64,000 nucleotides of DNA, from the NCBI GenBank assembly GCA_030062745.1, contig CP099841.1:7251001-7315000 (forward strand), read 5' to 3'. Each line of letters begins with the position of its first letter. The stretch's first letter is position 1. Both the position numbers and the translations under genes were made by a program. Positions 13,322-25,420 of the stretch are shown in pieces. The notes beneath the pieces are model-generated. The model saw nothing but the letters and a program-made list of their open reading frames with translations. It did not search any database and was not told the DNA's origin. The DNA is from Capitulum mitella. Taxonomy: Eukaryota > Arthropoda > Thecostraca > Pollicipedomorpha > Pollicipedidae.

Positions 13322-14799
13322 TGGAAGTACTCAGATGCGTGGAATTAGGAACCCTGTGTCCTAATGCAGCATAGTCAGGCCTCCTAAAACGCACGTTTGA
13401 AAGCAGCTCATGATTCTTGTGGGTTGTGGATCCTCCACAGTGAAGCCGCTCGTCCGACATTCACCCGAAGACGTCCGGGAGGAGTGTTTTGTTTGTTTCC
13501 TACATCCCACGGGATTTATACGTCGTGAAATGATAAGGTCGAGCGACATTCAACGACAGCGTTATTAGGAGGGGAAACAGCACATCGAGCGACAGTAACT
13601 GAGAATACAGGACAAAACCAAGTCGCCTGTACGAAGTGCCAGTAAACGAGATGTGTTGCCCAAGAAGACGGCATCACCCGACCTTAATCAAGAAGACGGA
13701 AAATGTTGAGTGATGCTGTGAAACTGAATTGGGAAATAGACAAACACAATATGAGAGCTACAAAACGAAATACCGTTTACAGAATTTTCCATGGCCACAT
13801 TGCTAAACCTATGACCAGCCGCAGATCCAGGACGTTAAAAAGGGAGAGACACACTGCCAGTAAGGGATGAGAGGGGCACCAAATCTCTTAAATTGAAAGT
13901 TCTCCACGAAATGGAACTGTTTTCTGAAATCTGTCACAAGAAGAAAAACAGGGCGCGAGTTCCAGCTTCTTATCGCCTCTCTCAACCGCTCATCCCTTCT
14001 CCCCACCCGCTGGATATGTGCCGTACTCAGTCCGTGTTCAGTGAGGCATGGGCTAGCGGTAGGGGTAGTGTCAAGATCACACTAAACCTCTTCGAGTCGC
14101 ACGGAGGGAATGCCGGCCGATAAACCGTTGCTATGGCCACCTGCCAGTTCCGTAGGACGGACGTTGGACAAATAATGTGCTTGTTGAGCTCCAGTTCATG
14201 GGATTGGAGGGGATACAGACCCAGCTAGCGCATTCTGACAACTGCTCGTATCGGCGTTCCTTTCAAAACTGTATACATGGAACATGGTGCAATACAAATC
14301 ACGGAACAGAGTATGGGGAGTACACTTACCTCCCTCTCCCCCCTCCCTTTAAGGTTTTTGCAATTTTCTCCCGAAAGATTGCTTTGTTTATTTTGAAACT
14401 TTGCATAAGGTAAACATTGGATCATTTTACGCATTAGTCCGAAAGCTTAAAGTCAGCACCTTGATGGGCCGCTGACATATGATGTCTTTGTCGAGGGCAC
14501 ACCATGGACAGATAACGATACGGCGACAGTTCTCATCGTACAGAAAATATTTTAAGTATATTACGGTATTACTTTTGACTCTGTCTGAAACGTGTGTAGC
14601 CCATGGTGTCGTTGAGCTCTGTAATGTCGTTCTTATTTGGACCAAGATTATCTCAGACCAAATCGTAAATAAAAATCTCTGGCCTTTTACAACTTTTATC
14701 AGTCTTGTAGGGGTCATAATGTAATCGGAACTGATGATTTGCATACTGATAGTACTTTGAGTCGTTATTTGTTCCCAAAAGTCGTTTTGAGCCACTTGA
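13322..14799. other. Intergenic, no feature recognised
   Basis: AT-rich sequence with only short frames. Nothing with family motifs or convincing splice sites was found. Confidence 0.35.
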
Positions 14800-14946
14800 A
14801 AATGCCACTGCCATATGAGGAAATTTAGAGGAAAAAACAGCAATTTTACGCAACTGACCTCATATTTAACCCGCAGGAATGCGTATAATGTTTGTTTTTG
14901 CAACATAGATCTGACCACTTTTCCTTATTCCTGCAAAATAGCTATA

Positions 14947-16974
14947 TAGGGGAGACCGGGGTCAAATGCAACACGGGACAATTGTAACAGAAGCTTTAAT
15001 CTCGAAACTTTCAGGTGGATGGAACTGGAGGCACTACTGGACATGCGCAGTAAGCTACTTTTCCTCACGGGGTTTCAGGCCAGTGCGGCGGGTGAGTCGA
15101 TTGTGCTGTTAACGATTGTGTTTTTTAGAATGTATTGTAACTTTGTTTATTTTTTAATATGATCAGCTCATTCACGTATCTTGCTAAACACGGGCTGAAG
15201 AGTTTGTGTGGGGTGGGCAGGGGTACCTGGTCAAAAAATGAGTGCATCAGTTGCCGCCCACGCCGCCTTGTTTTGCGTCGTTTTTGCCTCAAAGATGGCG
15301 TGGCGTGACGGGGACAATTGTAACATTTTTGCTGGGATCAAATATAACAGTGTTACAACTGACCCCTATGGCCAGACCATTAAACCTGTATTTCTGTAAA
15401 ATATCAATGCACTTGGCATAAATGTAACCACTGGGGACGTGGAAAAGGCCTAATGGCAAAAAAAAAAGAACATGCTACGTATTTTTCACCAGCCCTATTT
15501 ATCTCTTAGGTACGTTTTGTCAATTTTAACTCTAAGACGTGGTTACATTCTTGGCGGCTAGTCACCGTGGTGTTGCCGTGGATGTTTTATCTTCACAGCG
15601 GATCTATTAAGATATTTTATTATTTTATTTATTGATTATTTTATTGGTTAAATAATTTTATTTTGACTTCATTTGGATATTTCTGGGGGAAGTATGGGAC
15701 ATTTCCATATAGTTTTATTTGTCTTTCTCTGAATGTTACATTGAAAATACATTATTATATCCATGCATCATGGATGATGTATATCATGCAGCATTCCTGC
15801 AGAGGCTGATGCACTGGGGATCGACAAGCCTGGTCCATCGGGGATCGAACAGTGTCGTCCATCGGGGATCGCCTCGAAGCAGCTCACCCCTGAAGCGATT
15901 CGGCCGCTATCCGAGGCAGGTCCAAGAAAAAACAGCAGTGCGGGTCGAAAGCGAAAGGCCGCAACTCTGACTGACACTCCAGAAAAGAGAGCGATAGAGC
16001 TAGAAGAGAGTCGAAAGGATTGCAAACAAGCATCGAAGAAGCTCAATCTTGACAAGGACAAACCTGAAGAGAAGAAGACGAAGGCTGGTGGGAAGAGGGC
16101 TCGGAAGACAGCACGCAGGGAAAGCAGCAGTGATGGTGAAGAAGACATCTTCTGCCTTGTGTGCGTTAAAAACTTCAAAAACAGCCGATCCAAAGAAAGG
16201 TGGATCCGGTGCCAAATGTGCGCAATGTGGGCCCACGAGGCGTGTACCGCAGTCGAAAAGTATGGGGCTTACATATGCGAAAACTGTGAATCAGACACCG
16301 AGTAGGCGATCATAGACCGAGCGTCAGAGATATAAGAGGTGTTGCGTTTCCTCTACTTCAGCACAAATATTCAAGGCATGTTTTGGGCCTCAGAGGTCCC
16401 GTTACTGAATTTGTAAACCCGAGATGGCTGTGATGTTCTATCCAGAAAGAGCTATATGTTTAAGAGCTTTGTTTTGTTGTTAAATCGCGTTTTGTTTGAT
16501 GAAGCCTCGGTTCTTGGCCTGAGAAAGGTCCAGCTGTTCTTTAATTCAGGAAAAGGTGCTGGAGTACTTGAGTTTTACGCCGTTGCGAAATCGTAGTTTT
16601 GTATTGGAGCTGTGATTTTAATCCAGGAAAGGCTCAGGATGTATGAGACAATGTTTGTTCAATAAAGGCTGGTTTCGACAAAAGTGGCTTTCACTACACC
16701 ACTACACCATTCGCTAGCATGTTACATTTGACCCTAGGTGCTGTTACAATTTACCCCGTACCTGGGGTTAATTGTAACAGCTGAAGTGACTTTTTGAAAC
16801 AGTAATTTCGATAACTTAAGGTCGTTATTTCGAGATCGTTTCATGTCCGCTACAAAGGCAAAATATCAGGGTTTGTGAAAACCCGAGAAAATGTTTCCCA
16901 GCCCGAAACATTTTCCAGGATCGTTCCAGGATCGAAAAGGTAAAAAATGTAACATTTAACCTCAGTCTCCCCTA
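14947..16974 (+). mobile_element. pogo/Tigger-like DNA transposon, internally deleted
   Basis: TA target duplication at 14947-14948 and 16973-16974 encloses 2,024 bp. The left end reads GGGGAGACCGGGGTCAAATG; the right end, inverted, reads GGGGAGACTGAGGTTAAATG. Inside, only the C-terminal part of a transposase remains, on the plus strand. TGTAAC-type motifs recur in both subterminal regions. TA duplication, TIR and the transposase tail all fit the Tc1/mariner/pogo group. The N-terminal DNA-binding and DDE catalytic parts are missing, so the element cannot move on its own. Confidence 0.85.
15778..16305 (+). pseudogene. Transposase C-terminal fragment with PHD-like zinc finger
   Basis: The frame is open from 15778 (after a TGA) to the TAG at 16303-16305. 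It contains a linker rich in Pro, Ser and basic residues (LTPEAIRPLSEAGPRK, then AGRKRKAATLTDTPEKRA). It ends in a cysteine/histidine module whose pieces read FCLVCVKNF, RWIRCQMCAMWAHEAC and YICENC, a PHD-type C4HC3 arrangement. This linker-plus-PHD tail is common at the end of insect and crustacean Tigger/pogo transposases. No start codon or DDE domain precedes it. An acceptor-like CCTGCAG near 15800 might mark an old exon start. It is a remnant, not a working gene. Confidence 0.75.
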
Positions 16975-17509
16975 TCTAGTGTAGACCTCTTGGCCCAGAG
17001 GGAGGGGGGGCATGGCCCCATGGCCCCCCTTGGCTACGTCCCTGCATCGTGTAACTACAAGACCAAACTACACGCTTGTTTTTGTGTTGCTGTTCTGTCA
17101 TGTCAAGGTTGGAAATGTCTGGGGTTTTGTAACCTCCTCGCATAATGTTGAAGGCCAAATTGCGGATTTTAGCGAGGGTTAAAGCTGTAGACAAGATAAG
17201 TGGTGAAAGCATAACCTGACAGTTTTTGGCAAGTGGCACAGTGAAGTGCCTGATCTGTTTGGAATTGCAGCATCTACGTTTTAATTTGCTTCCAACATAA
17301 TGAAAAGCTCCATCACAGTTAGGAGACATAAAATCGTGCATTATTTGGAACTCATATCCAAATGGTGCACACTGCAACAAAACCACCGGCGCAGCCAAAG
17401 GGGGCGGCCCTCTTCCCATAGGCCCATATTTTTGTGAAAACCACTGCACATCGTCTTCCCAGCAGGCGGTTTTCGTATGATTTCAGTTGACACTGAGCTC
17501 CGGGTCCCC

Positions 17510-18831
17510 TTAACCCTATTCCCGGCAAGGGGGCCGAATCCGTCCCCCCTCGGGTTTTCTGCTTGCCAATTCCAGGTTTTTTGATGCAGCTTCACGGAAT
17601 TTGGTGACTTTTCCTAGCTACTATTTCTTCGTACTGTGACAATATTTTGAAAGTTTGTTTTGCTCAGGGGCGGAGCCAGACAACGTTTTTGGGAGGCACC
17701 TCGGGCCATTTTTGGCACTGTTCAGGGTAAAAGGAAAAGGACTGTCAAACTAGTGTTTTTAAGATAGAACTTAAAAATTTATATGGATGTATAGCTAAAT
17801 AGTTGGGCAACGTGCACATACAGTCTTATTCATCTGAGATCACTTTACGAAGATCAGTTCTAGGTCAAAATTCAAAATTTGGTTTTATAGTAATAATTTC
17901 GGCGCTATTTTTTCAAATGTCAAACCCGGAATATATATGACATGCAATGATGCCCTCTACTTTTGTATCAAGTTTCAGCTTGATATCAGGTTGGATCACG
18001 GAGCTCTGACCTAAAACGTCAGTGCGCGCACCCTATATCACAATAGTCGTAAAATGAAATTTCTGAAATAGAGTGAATTGAAATGATTGAAAACGCTAAC
18101 ATTATTATAATATAATATTGATAATATTGATATTGATAATATTGATGATTGAATGCACATGAAAACGCTAACATTATTATAATATAATACTGATAACATT
18201 GATATTGATAATATTGATGATTGAATGCACACGAGATCATTCCAAGCGACTCCGAGGTCACTGGAGGTCATTTAAGGTCAAAGGTCAAGAGCTGATTTGA
18301 AGAACATGTGACCATTACAGTTTCCCCTTTTTCATGTCCCTGGCACTGCCTATGTTAACATTATACAAATATTGTAATACGATTTGTATTTCTTCAGCAT
18401 AACATGGCTAGCAGAAGCCAAAAAAGTGTTTTCTTTTTTGTTCATTCATTTGTTGAAAAACTAATCCTCCTATTTTTCAAATCCTGTTAACGCCTATGAG
18501 TTTTCTAAAAAAATTCAAATGTCTGGACCAATGGTAAAAGTCCCATCCAAAATCTTTGGAGTCATGCCAGTTTCACCAAAATCGGTCCATAATGAACGGA
18601 GTTATAAGAAGTCCAAAACTGCCCCCAATTTTGACTTTTTTGACCCCTATATGTACCTTTTTCAAAATTGTGAAAACTTTTTTCATAAAAAGGTAATTTA
18701 CATCGTGGCGAATCGATTCCCGTTTGTTGCAATGAAATCGGACGAGTAGTTCTCGAGATTTCGGGGTGGGCCGCATCCGCCCCCCATGCCGGGAATCGGT
18801 CATACCGCCAGCTCTCCGGAAATAGTGTCAA
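17510..18831. mobile_element. TTAA-flanked MITE, copy 2, opposite orientation to the copy at 3640
   Basis: TTAA at 17510-17513 is followed by CCCTATTCCCGG. The other end is a decayed CCGGAAATAGTG followed by TCAA (18828-18831). Long internal stretches are the inverse of the element at 3640-4844, including the region near GAATTGGCAAGC and the Ile/Asn-rich chance frames around 18050-18250. A short internal duplication of about 60 bp (around 18090-18220) makes this copy longer. Confidence 0.7.
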
Positions 18832-20887
18832 GAAAATCCTGGCTGTTTATAGCCATCTGTATGACATTTATTTCGATCAACTAGCCTAAATATAATTTCC
18901 GCAACATCCATAGTCATTTTCCTTGTGTGTACGCGTCATTAGGTGCCTTGCGTCAGTAGAGCCCTTTCCCTTACTAGGCTAAAGGCAGTGTGGGAATGCA
19001 ACTCTTTTACTTCATGTCACAACGAAAAGAACGGAAATATGGTAGCTTTCTCGTTATACATCTTTGCCTCGATTGATTCATTTAGCGCACAGCGCTGTAA
19101 GAGTGGCGCTGAAGTGATAAATAAGGTACAATAATTTTAGGCCGGTACACGTTGCGTCTCGTTATTTCGCCCTTCTTAGCGACGTGACGTTAAATTAATT
19201 GGAAAGCTTAATTCGGCACATTTCTGGTCATTGTCTATTGCATACGGTAAGCACATTGCTGGCCGGATTTCGAAAGTTTAACGATGTAACGATGTAACGA
19301 TGTGCGTTCAGCAGGCACGACGCAGGTTTTGCCTCGCTTCCCCCTCAAGAAACTTGCTTCGCATTAATGCATATCGAACTGTAAGAGAAGTTTGTAACGT
19401 GGCTTTCTTTTTGCTGGTATATTCTCCTGCCATTTTAGCACTTCACAATACATCACAACAAGTCATTTTCAAAATGACCTTAAAGGAATGATGCATCATG
19501 CATTGTTTAGGGGCTATGTATATCATGCGTGATATTAAGTGGTAAGGCAAATTCTTTGACATTAAATGCCATTGTCATATCATTTAGATGTGCCTTTGAG
19601 GCATTTAAAACATATTTGTATGTTTCAGTGATGTCATTTATTCACTTTGCATGTTTGTCTTTTTTATGTCATGCATATTTGGCTTTGTGTATTATGTCAT
19701 AAGTCTTGAGTGGCATTATAATATGGAACTTTTTGCATTAAGAAAGAGTAGTAACTGAACCTAGTCAGTGTTTTTTTTAACATGTAACATGTTACCATTG
19801 TATGGTTTGCATCCAAAGCCTTCTTGTAGTTATTCTGTTTCCTTTAATGCCATAAAATCCCATGGACCTTTAATAGATACTGGAGATCTCCAAATTGAAG
19901 AGGGGTAGGATGATAACTATGTGTGTTCTTTCCTCAGTGTAATAACATTTTCATAATAGTGCATTAGTGTTTTTATCAAGGTTGAGTCTGGGTACAAGCT
20001 TTGGGCCATATAAAATTGTTACAAGTTTGACCACAGATGAGTATGATGCATGTGAAGCTTTGGTTAAACTAGGCTGAAATCACAACTGTTTTTGCATATT
20101 TCAGCTAAATTGGCAGTGGACTTGCACCGTCTTCTGTGGAGAATAGCATGCAGGTAGTTGCACATGATCATGGAGGCAAAGATAGCCCTCATATTTTTTG
20201 TGAGATTTCATTGTTACCTTGCCTGAATATATTGCTTCTACCCTAAGGCTAACTCAAGAGAAATAAAAAGTAATATGATGAGGTGCTCTTAAGATACAGT
20301 AATATATAGATGGATGATATCAAAACAAACATTTGCTTTTGTAATGGTTTTTCATCCCTGTTTTGCACCAAAAGGTGTGCACATTACCTCAGTTTAGCAG
20401 TGTGCACATAAGAAAAGTGTGCTCAATTGGGAAACCATTGGGGTGATGAAAACATTATTTTATTACAACATTTTCTCTTTGTTTTTGGGATGTATAGCAT
20501 TCAAAGTCCTAGATCTCTGATAATCATTGCATTGCATACAAGGCTAAAACAGAACCACTGACCTGGGAATTTAACAGGCTTTGAGTATACTTCAGGAATT
20601 TTCTTGTGTTCTTTGAATAGATGTGATTACAATTGGATCAGATGATGCTCTTAAGAAGTATGCAGTTCATGTTAAACCAATTTGAGGGTTCTGATATGTT
20701 TATGAAAGTTATGAAACTTTATAACTTAATGGCATTCCAGTTTGTATATGAATGTGTGTGAAATAGCCAGAGCTTTGATATTTTATCCAACATACAGCTT
20801 TGACAGGTACATATTTTGTTTGCATTCTTTCATGAATGGCTGACTTTTTGTTTTGATGAGACTGCATGTCATGCATCTTCATTTCAG
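18832..20887. other. AT-rich, repeat-poor region upstream of DBT
   Basis: No coding region was recognised. Some 5' UTR exon and the promoter of the DBT gene probably lie here, because a good 3' splice site (CTTCATTTCAG, ending at 20887) stands just before the coding exon. A donor could not be assigned with confidence. Confidence 0.4.
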
Positions 20888-20908
20888 ATACGAAGTAAGG
20901 TGCCATAA
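20888..20908 (+). promoter_or_regulatory. DBT: Short 5' UTR of DBT after a probable splice acceptor
   Basis: A pyrimidine-rich tract ending in TTTCAG (AG at 20886-20887) is followed by 21 nt and then the ATG at 20909. This suggests that a non-coding 5' exon lies upstream. This is inference from the splice-site match only. Confidence 0.45.
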
Positions 20909-22414
20909 ATGGCCTTGCTTTTCAACCAGCTCTTGAGGAGGCTTCAGCCAGCACAGAGGCATCACATAATCGCCAGAACGATCACCAGGAGCTCGGTTCC
21001 CGGCCTCCACTGTGCGGCGCTGACTTTCTCGTCCGATGATGCTGCCAGCAACCGGCGGCGGCGGGCGGCTGCCAGGCCCACGTGGGCGCGAGCGCTGCAC
21101 GCGGCGCCACCGCGTGCCGGCAAAGTGGTGCCGTTCCTGCTGTCGGACATTGGCGAGGGCATCGTTGAGGTGGCCGTCAAGGAGTGGTACGTGAAAGAGG
21201 GCGACCAGGTGAGCCAGTTCGACAGCCTGTGCGAGGTGCAGAGCGACAAGGCGTCCGTCACCATCACCAGCCGGTACGACGGCATCGTGCGCAAGCTGCA
21301 CTACGCCGTGGACGACACGGCGCTGGTGGGCCAGCCGCTGGTCGACATCGAGACGGAGCCGGGCTCGTCCGACTCAGAGGACGAGGTCCAGGAGCGTGAC
21401 GCCATCGAGGTGGTCGGCGGCGAGCGCTACACGCTGCCGCTGCCGGGCAAGGTGCTGTCCACGCCGGCCGTGCGCCGCATCGCCATGGAGAACAACGTGC
21501 AGCTGAGCGAGGTGAAGGGCACCGGGAAGGACGGCCGCGTGCTCAAGGAGGACGTGGCCAGGTTTGTGCAAGAGCGGGGCATGGTGCAGTCGGCCGGAGT
21601 GCAGGACGGCGGCGCGGCCAAGCCGAAGGAGAGGCCGACGCCACCACCCCCGAGGGAGGAGCCGAAGCCGGTCTCGCCCACCCCGCCCAAGGCCGCCAGC
21701 GTGCTGGTGACGGAGGACAAGACCGTCCCCGTGTCGGGCTTCACGAAGGCCATGGTCAAGGCCATGAACCTGTCCATGACTGTGCCACACTTCGGTTACT
21801 GCGACGAAATCGACATGACATCGCTGGTCAGTCTTCGACCGACGCTGAGGAAGAGCGCCGAGACCTTCGGCGTCAAGTTCTCCTACATGCCCGTCATTAT
21901 CAAGGCCTGCTCCATGGCCCTGATGCACTTCCCCTTGCTCAACGCCTCTGTGGACGCTGCCTGCGAGAAGATTACGTACAAGGCCAGCCACAACATCGGC
22001 ATCGCCATGGACACGCCGAACGGCCTGGTGGTGCCGAACGTGAAGCAAGTGCAAGGGCTGACTGTGCTCGAGGTGGCGCAGGAACTGAACCGGCTGCAGG
22101 CGCTGGGCGCGCGCGGCCAGCTGGCGGCTGCCGACCTCGCCGGCGGCACGTTCTCGCTCTCCAACATCGGCGCCATCGGTGGCACGTACGCCAAGCCGGT
22201 GATCGTGCCGCCTGAGGTGGCGATCGGCGCCGTCGGCCGAATCCAGAAGTTGCCGCGTTTCGCGCCGGACGGCGCCGTGGTGGCGGCTCACGTGATGCAG
22301 GTCTCTTGGTCAGCCGACCACCGCGTCATCGACGGCGCCACCATGGCCAGGTTCTCCAACATGATGAAGGCCTTCCTGGAGGAGCCCGCCGCCATGCTGA
22401 TGCAGATGAAGTAA
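20909..22414 (+). CDS. DBT: Dihydrolipoamide branched-chain transacylase, E2 core of branched-chain 2-oxoacid dehydrogenase, single coding exon
   Basis: The 501-residue protein is complete. Residues 1 to about 68 are rich in Arg and Ala and lack acidic residues early on, a mitochondrial targeting sequence. The lipoyl domain follows (about 72-148) with the lipoyl-lysine motif CEVQSDKAS (Lys114). After an acidic linker comes the peripheral subunit-binding domain (about 183-221: [20 protein letters not shown]). A Pro-rich linker (240-262) leads to the catalytic core (about 270-501), ending with [17 protein letters not shown], where His471 and Asp475 are the acyltransferase residues. The enzyme moves branched acyl groups from E1 to CoA in the mitochondrial matrix during Leu, Ile and Val breakdown. 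The frame is very GC-rich compared with its surroundings. The vertebrate gene has many exons, whereas here the whole coding region is uninterrupted, so intron loss or a functional retrocopy is possible. Confidence 0.95.
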   Translation: MALLFNQLLRRLQPAQRHHIIARTITRSSVPGLHCAALTFSSDDAASNRRRRAAARPTWARALHAAPPRAGKVVPFLLSDIGEGIVEVAVKEWYVKEGDQVSQFDSLCEVQSDKASVTITSRYDGIVRKLHYAVDDTALVGQPLVDIETEPGSSDSEDEVQERDAIEVVGGERYTLPLPGKVLSTPAVRRIAMENNVQLSEVKGTGKDGRVLKEDVARFVQERGMVQSAGVQDGGAAKPKERPTPPPPREEPKPVSPTPPKAASVLVTEDKTVPVSGFTKAMVKAMNLSMTVPHFGYCDEIDMTSLVSLRPTLRKSAETFGVKFSYMPVIIKACSMALMHFPLLNASVDAACEKITYKASHNIGIAMDTPNGLVVPNVKQVQGLTVLEVAQELNRLQALGARGQLAAADLAGGTFSLSNIGAIGGTYAKPVIVPPEVAIGAVGRIQKLPRFAPDGAVVAAHVMQVSWSADHRVIDGATMARFSNMMKAFLEEPAAMLMQMK

Positions 22415-22954
22415 GCGCCGTGTCGCGGCGGTGGCAGTCGCGACGCACGTTTGTGCGATGTCGTCCTGTAGCGTGCTTGGAGCGGCACGCTGGGGTTCGA
22501 CTGAATGCACGAGGTCACGTCAAGATTCGCGACGTCTGCGATTAGCGCGTATGGGGGCTCTCTCCATACTGAACAGCCACTGACCCTGCGTTCGCCGTTC
22601 GTTTCCAACGTTTCGGATGCACGGCCTAACAAGCTCCGTTGCTGCAGGCCTGCGTGCCCGTCTTGTTGCGTGCAGGATCATCTGAGTTGTGAGCGGACAT
22701 ATTGGATTTTCTGTACATGGCGTTTGCTTCGGATCATCCACCTGTGCGCTTTAGATATTAATGTATGCTGCGGGTGTGGTTTTTAGTGCTATTTTGCTTT
22801 ATTTTGTTAGCTTCCGCCCTACATGGGTACTCTGGCAAGTGCAATATTATAGTGCGATGCGCGACTTTGTAAACCGTGATAGACTGGCAGCATTGCCCTA
22901 TTGTTTGTGGATGACGGTGGCCGTACTTTAAGACATGTGGTGTTCCGCGCGGGT

Positions 22955-22960
22955 AATAAA
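22955..22960 (+). terminator. DBT: Probable polyadenylation signal of DBT
   Basis: AATAAA lies about 540 nt after the DBT stop codon, followed by TA/TG-rich sequence. No A-tract follows, so there is no sign of a fresh retrocopy tail. Confidence 0.5.
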
Positions 22961-23904
22961 CCATTTGTATATATACGTGAGATCTCGGCAGCGATTTTTG
23001 GCAGATCGTTGTTAAAACGTTACATCGACTTATGAGCTGGTAACCCACAGTGACGTTTCGACCCTTTGGTTTGGTTCTGCTTCCATGAACAGCCGAAGAA
23101 ATGTACGTTTTCAAGGATTTCACTGGGTCCACAACCACCAGTCCGCATCACTCCTCACGCCGTGTACGGGGGCCACGAGAATGAGAGCTTTATTATCATG
23201 GCGTAGCTCTCGTTTTAGACGAGTTTTCATGCTCACGCGGTCTGCTTCCAAACGGAAATAATCGCGCTCTCCTGTCCTCAATCATGTTGACAAGTCAGGA
23301 GACGTTTGGGGTCGATGTCCCCGGGACCGGGTCCTGGTGGCACGTACATAGAGGGGCCTGCAGTTGACATGTTCATGACTAGGGTTCTGGCTGTTTTGCC
23401 CATATCTTGCGTTCTATTTCGCTTCGGATGCTAAAACAGTAGCTTACGATGGGCTTTCGTGCAACGGTTCGAATGACATATGGGCCATTCCATATGAAAT
23501 CGCACAAGAATTAACCTGACCCCCTACGATTTTGATGCAATTTGGTACACTCATACGACCTATCGAAAAATGGCCTGCCAGATTTCTTTTAGCCCTGGGT
23601 GGTCTGAGGTCAAAGTTACTGGTCACAAAAGGTCACCGATTTTGGCAGACTACCTGACTCAAATGCCCATAATTCGGTGACATACTGTCACAGAAAGGTG
23701 GGATTAGCACCACTCGAAATATAAATGTTCCAGCTTTCGTAAACAAGTTCATTTTTCGGGTCACTGACCTAAGTTTAACCCCGTTTTTTTAAAACATGCC
23801 AATGTTTCAGAGTTTGACGGAATTTTATTATAATAATTTGAGAGTGGGGAGATCAAGACATCTAGTGTCTGCCAATAGACAGTTTCAGTGACCTCCGAAC
23901 ACTG
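22961..23904. other. Intergenic between DBT and the inverted duplication
   Basis: Nothing is recognised as a gene. The right half (about 23490-23900) looks like decayed repeat DNA, but similarity to the right arm stops at about 23905. Confidence 0.35.
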
Positions 23905-24689
23905 ACCTGAGGTCAGGTCACGAATAATTGTTATGAGTCGAAATGCACTGCCATCAAAATAGGCGATGAATGATTCAGACCTGCTGGCTTGCACAGCTGC
24001 GAATAATACCAAGAAGTTCGAAAAGTTTCAAAAACTGGAAATTTTTAAAATAAACATGCTTTTGTGAACAAAGCTCCATCAGCTGTGTAGACTAGCAAAT
24101 GCTGATATTTTTAAAACATTTAAGCACGAGAAACCATCACAAGGATTACTAGGGTCAAGAAACAACATTTGGAGAGGAATATTTCGCGAAAAAGAAGAAC
24201 GCTAAAATTAGCTCTCATTGATTCCATGATAACTGATTTCATGATCATGGTAAGGCATTTAAGTGACATGTCGATTATCCAACAATTATCTTTCGAAAGG
24301 AAATAAATGATCGCCCTGTTTCTGCATAAAGGGATGGTCGTAATAGGCCATTCTCTAAACTGCCATGGCGAAAGACTTTTCTCCCAGTGTACCGGAAGAT
24401 AGAGCGCTGAATTTTGCTGTAGCCGAGTTTGGTACATTTGTACACCTTGAATAATACACTCAGGTTTCATTTTTTATGCAACAGGTCGTGACCTGCGGTC
24501 TTTTTGTCAAGGCCATGTCAATCGTGTTTTTAACCAAATCGAGCAATACTTTGTTTGACATTGGACGTCTCAGAGCTGTGCTATATGTTTCTTTCATAAA
24601 TACTGGTGTCCATGACCTGATTTTCGTGTATGAAAATGGCCAGGCCATCAGAAGTTAAGCTAGGTCAAACGCAAATATCAAACATTGAA

Positions 24690-25330
24690 GATAAACGCCA
24701 TTGTAATTTTGTACAGAAGATAAGTGATACCTACACCTCCAAGAATGTTTTATTACGATCCACCACATCAACATTTTTCTGACATCGTTTGACGCAGTGC
24801 AGAGCCAATTAGTAGGTGAATATCACGCTGACTCAGAGAAATTGGGAAAGTCGAAAATTCGAAACCCGATTGCGCCCCCAGCGGTGAACCAGAGAAACTA
24901 TCGCGACCATCACAATGCTATATTAAGATAGACCGTGTACGGGCATACCTGCACACCAGATTGGTGACTCTTGCTCGAATGGTTTTCGACATGGAGTGAT
25001 TTCTGACAAACGACATAAGCCCCCTGGCGGTGACCTTGGGAACTAAGGTGGCCGCGACCCCAAATAGGCCAACCCCTCCCAGCCCGAGGAGAATCGGCGT
25101 GCCTTGTTTGGCAGGCGTGTCGTCGCTTGTTTGACCTGTGATCCGACAAAAGTGTAGTGGTACTATCATGCCTCCCAATGTAACTTTCAGCTATGGGAAC
25201 ATCTGCCTCACCTGCAAAGTCACTAACTGACCTAGATCCAAAAATCCATACTTTTTCCGATAACCAAGACAACGGCCAACACGCTGGTGCTTGCAAAATC
25301 GATCTATTTCCAAAACTTTGCAAACCATGC
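24690..25330. repeat. Dispersed repeat shared with the element at 12255, left-arm copy (inverse)
   Basis: Inverse similarity to about 12660-13090 (shared text around AAGGTCACCGCCAG and GGCGTGCC) and to the right-arm copy at about 40010-40560. It is probably a MITE fragment carried along in the duplication. Confidence 0.55.
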
Positions 25331-25420
25331 TGCTAAGAAACCTTTATCTAAGTACTGAACGTTTCTTTCACACTCAACCCAATTTTTCCGCGGTCTGCAA
25401 GTAAAGCGGCCCAGACGGAA

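Larger units (their letters stand above)
14800..17045. mobile_element. hAT-type MITE copy split by the pogo-like insertion
   Basis: The flanks 14800-14946 and 16975-17045 together match the short hAT-type MITE at 55091-55362. The left part shares CTCATATTTAA and ATGTTTGTTTTTGCAA; the right part shares TCTAGTGTAGACC and CTTGGCTACGTCCCTG. The matching right terminus is at about 17044. The left terminus is not clear, so this copy is probably truncated or diverged there. Confidence 0.65.

Noticed and set aside
21374-22291. 305-codon minus-strand frame
   Set aside because: Antisense shadow of the GC-rich DBT coding region, with a His/Arg/Gly-rich product and no family.
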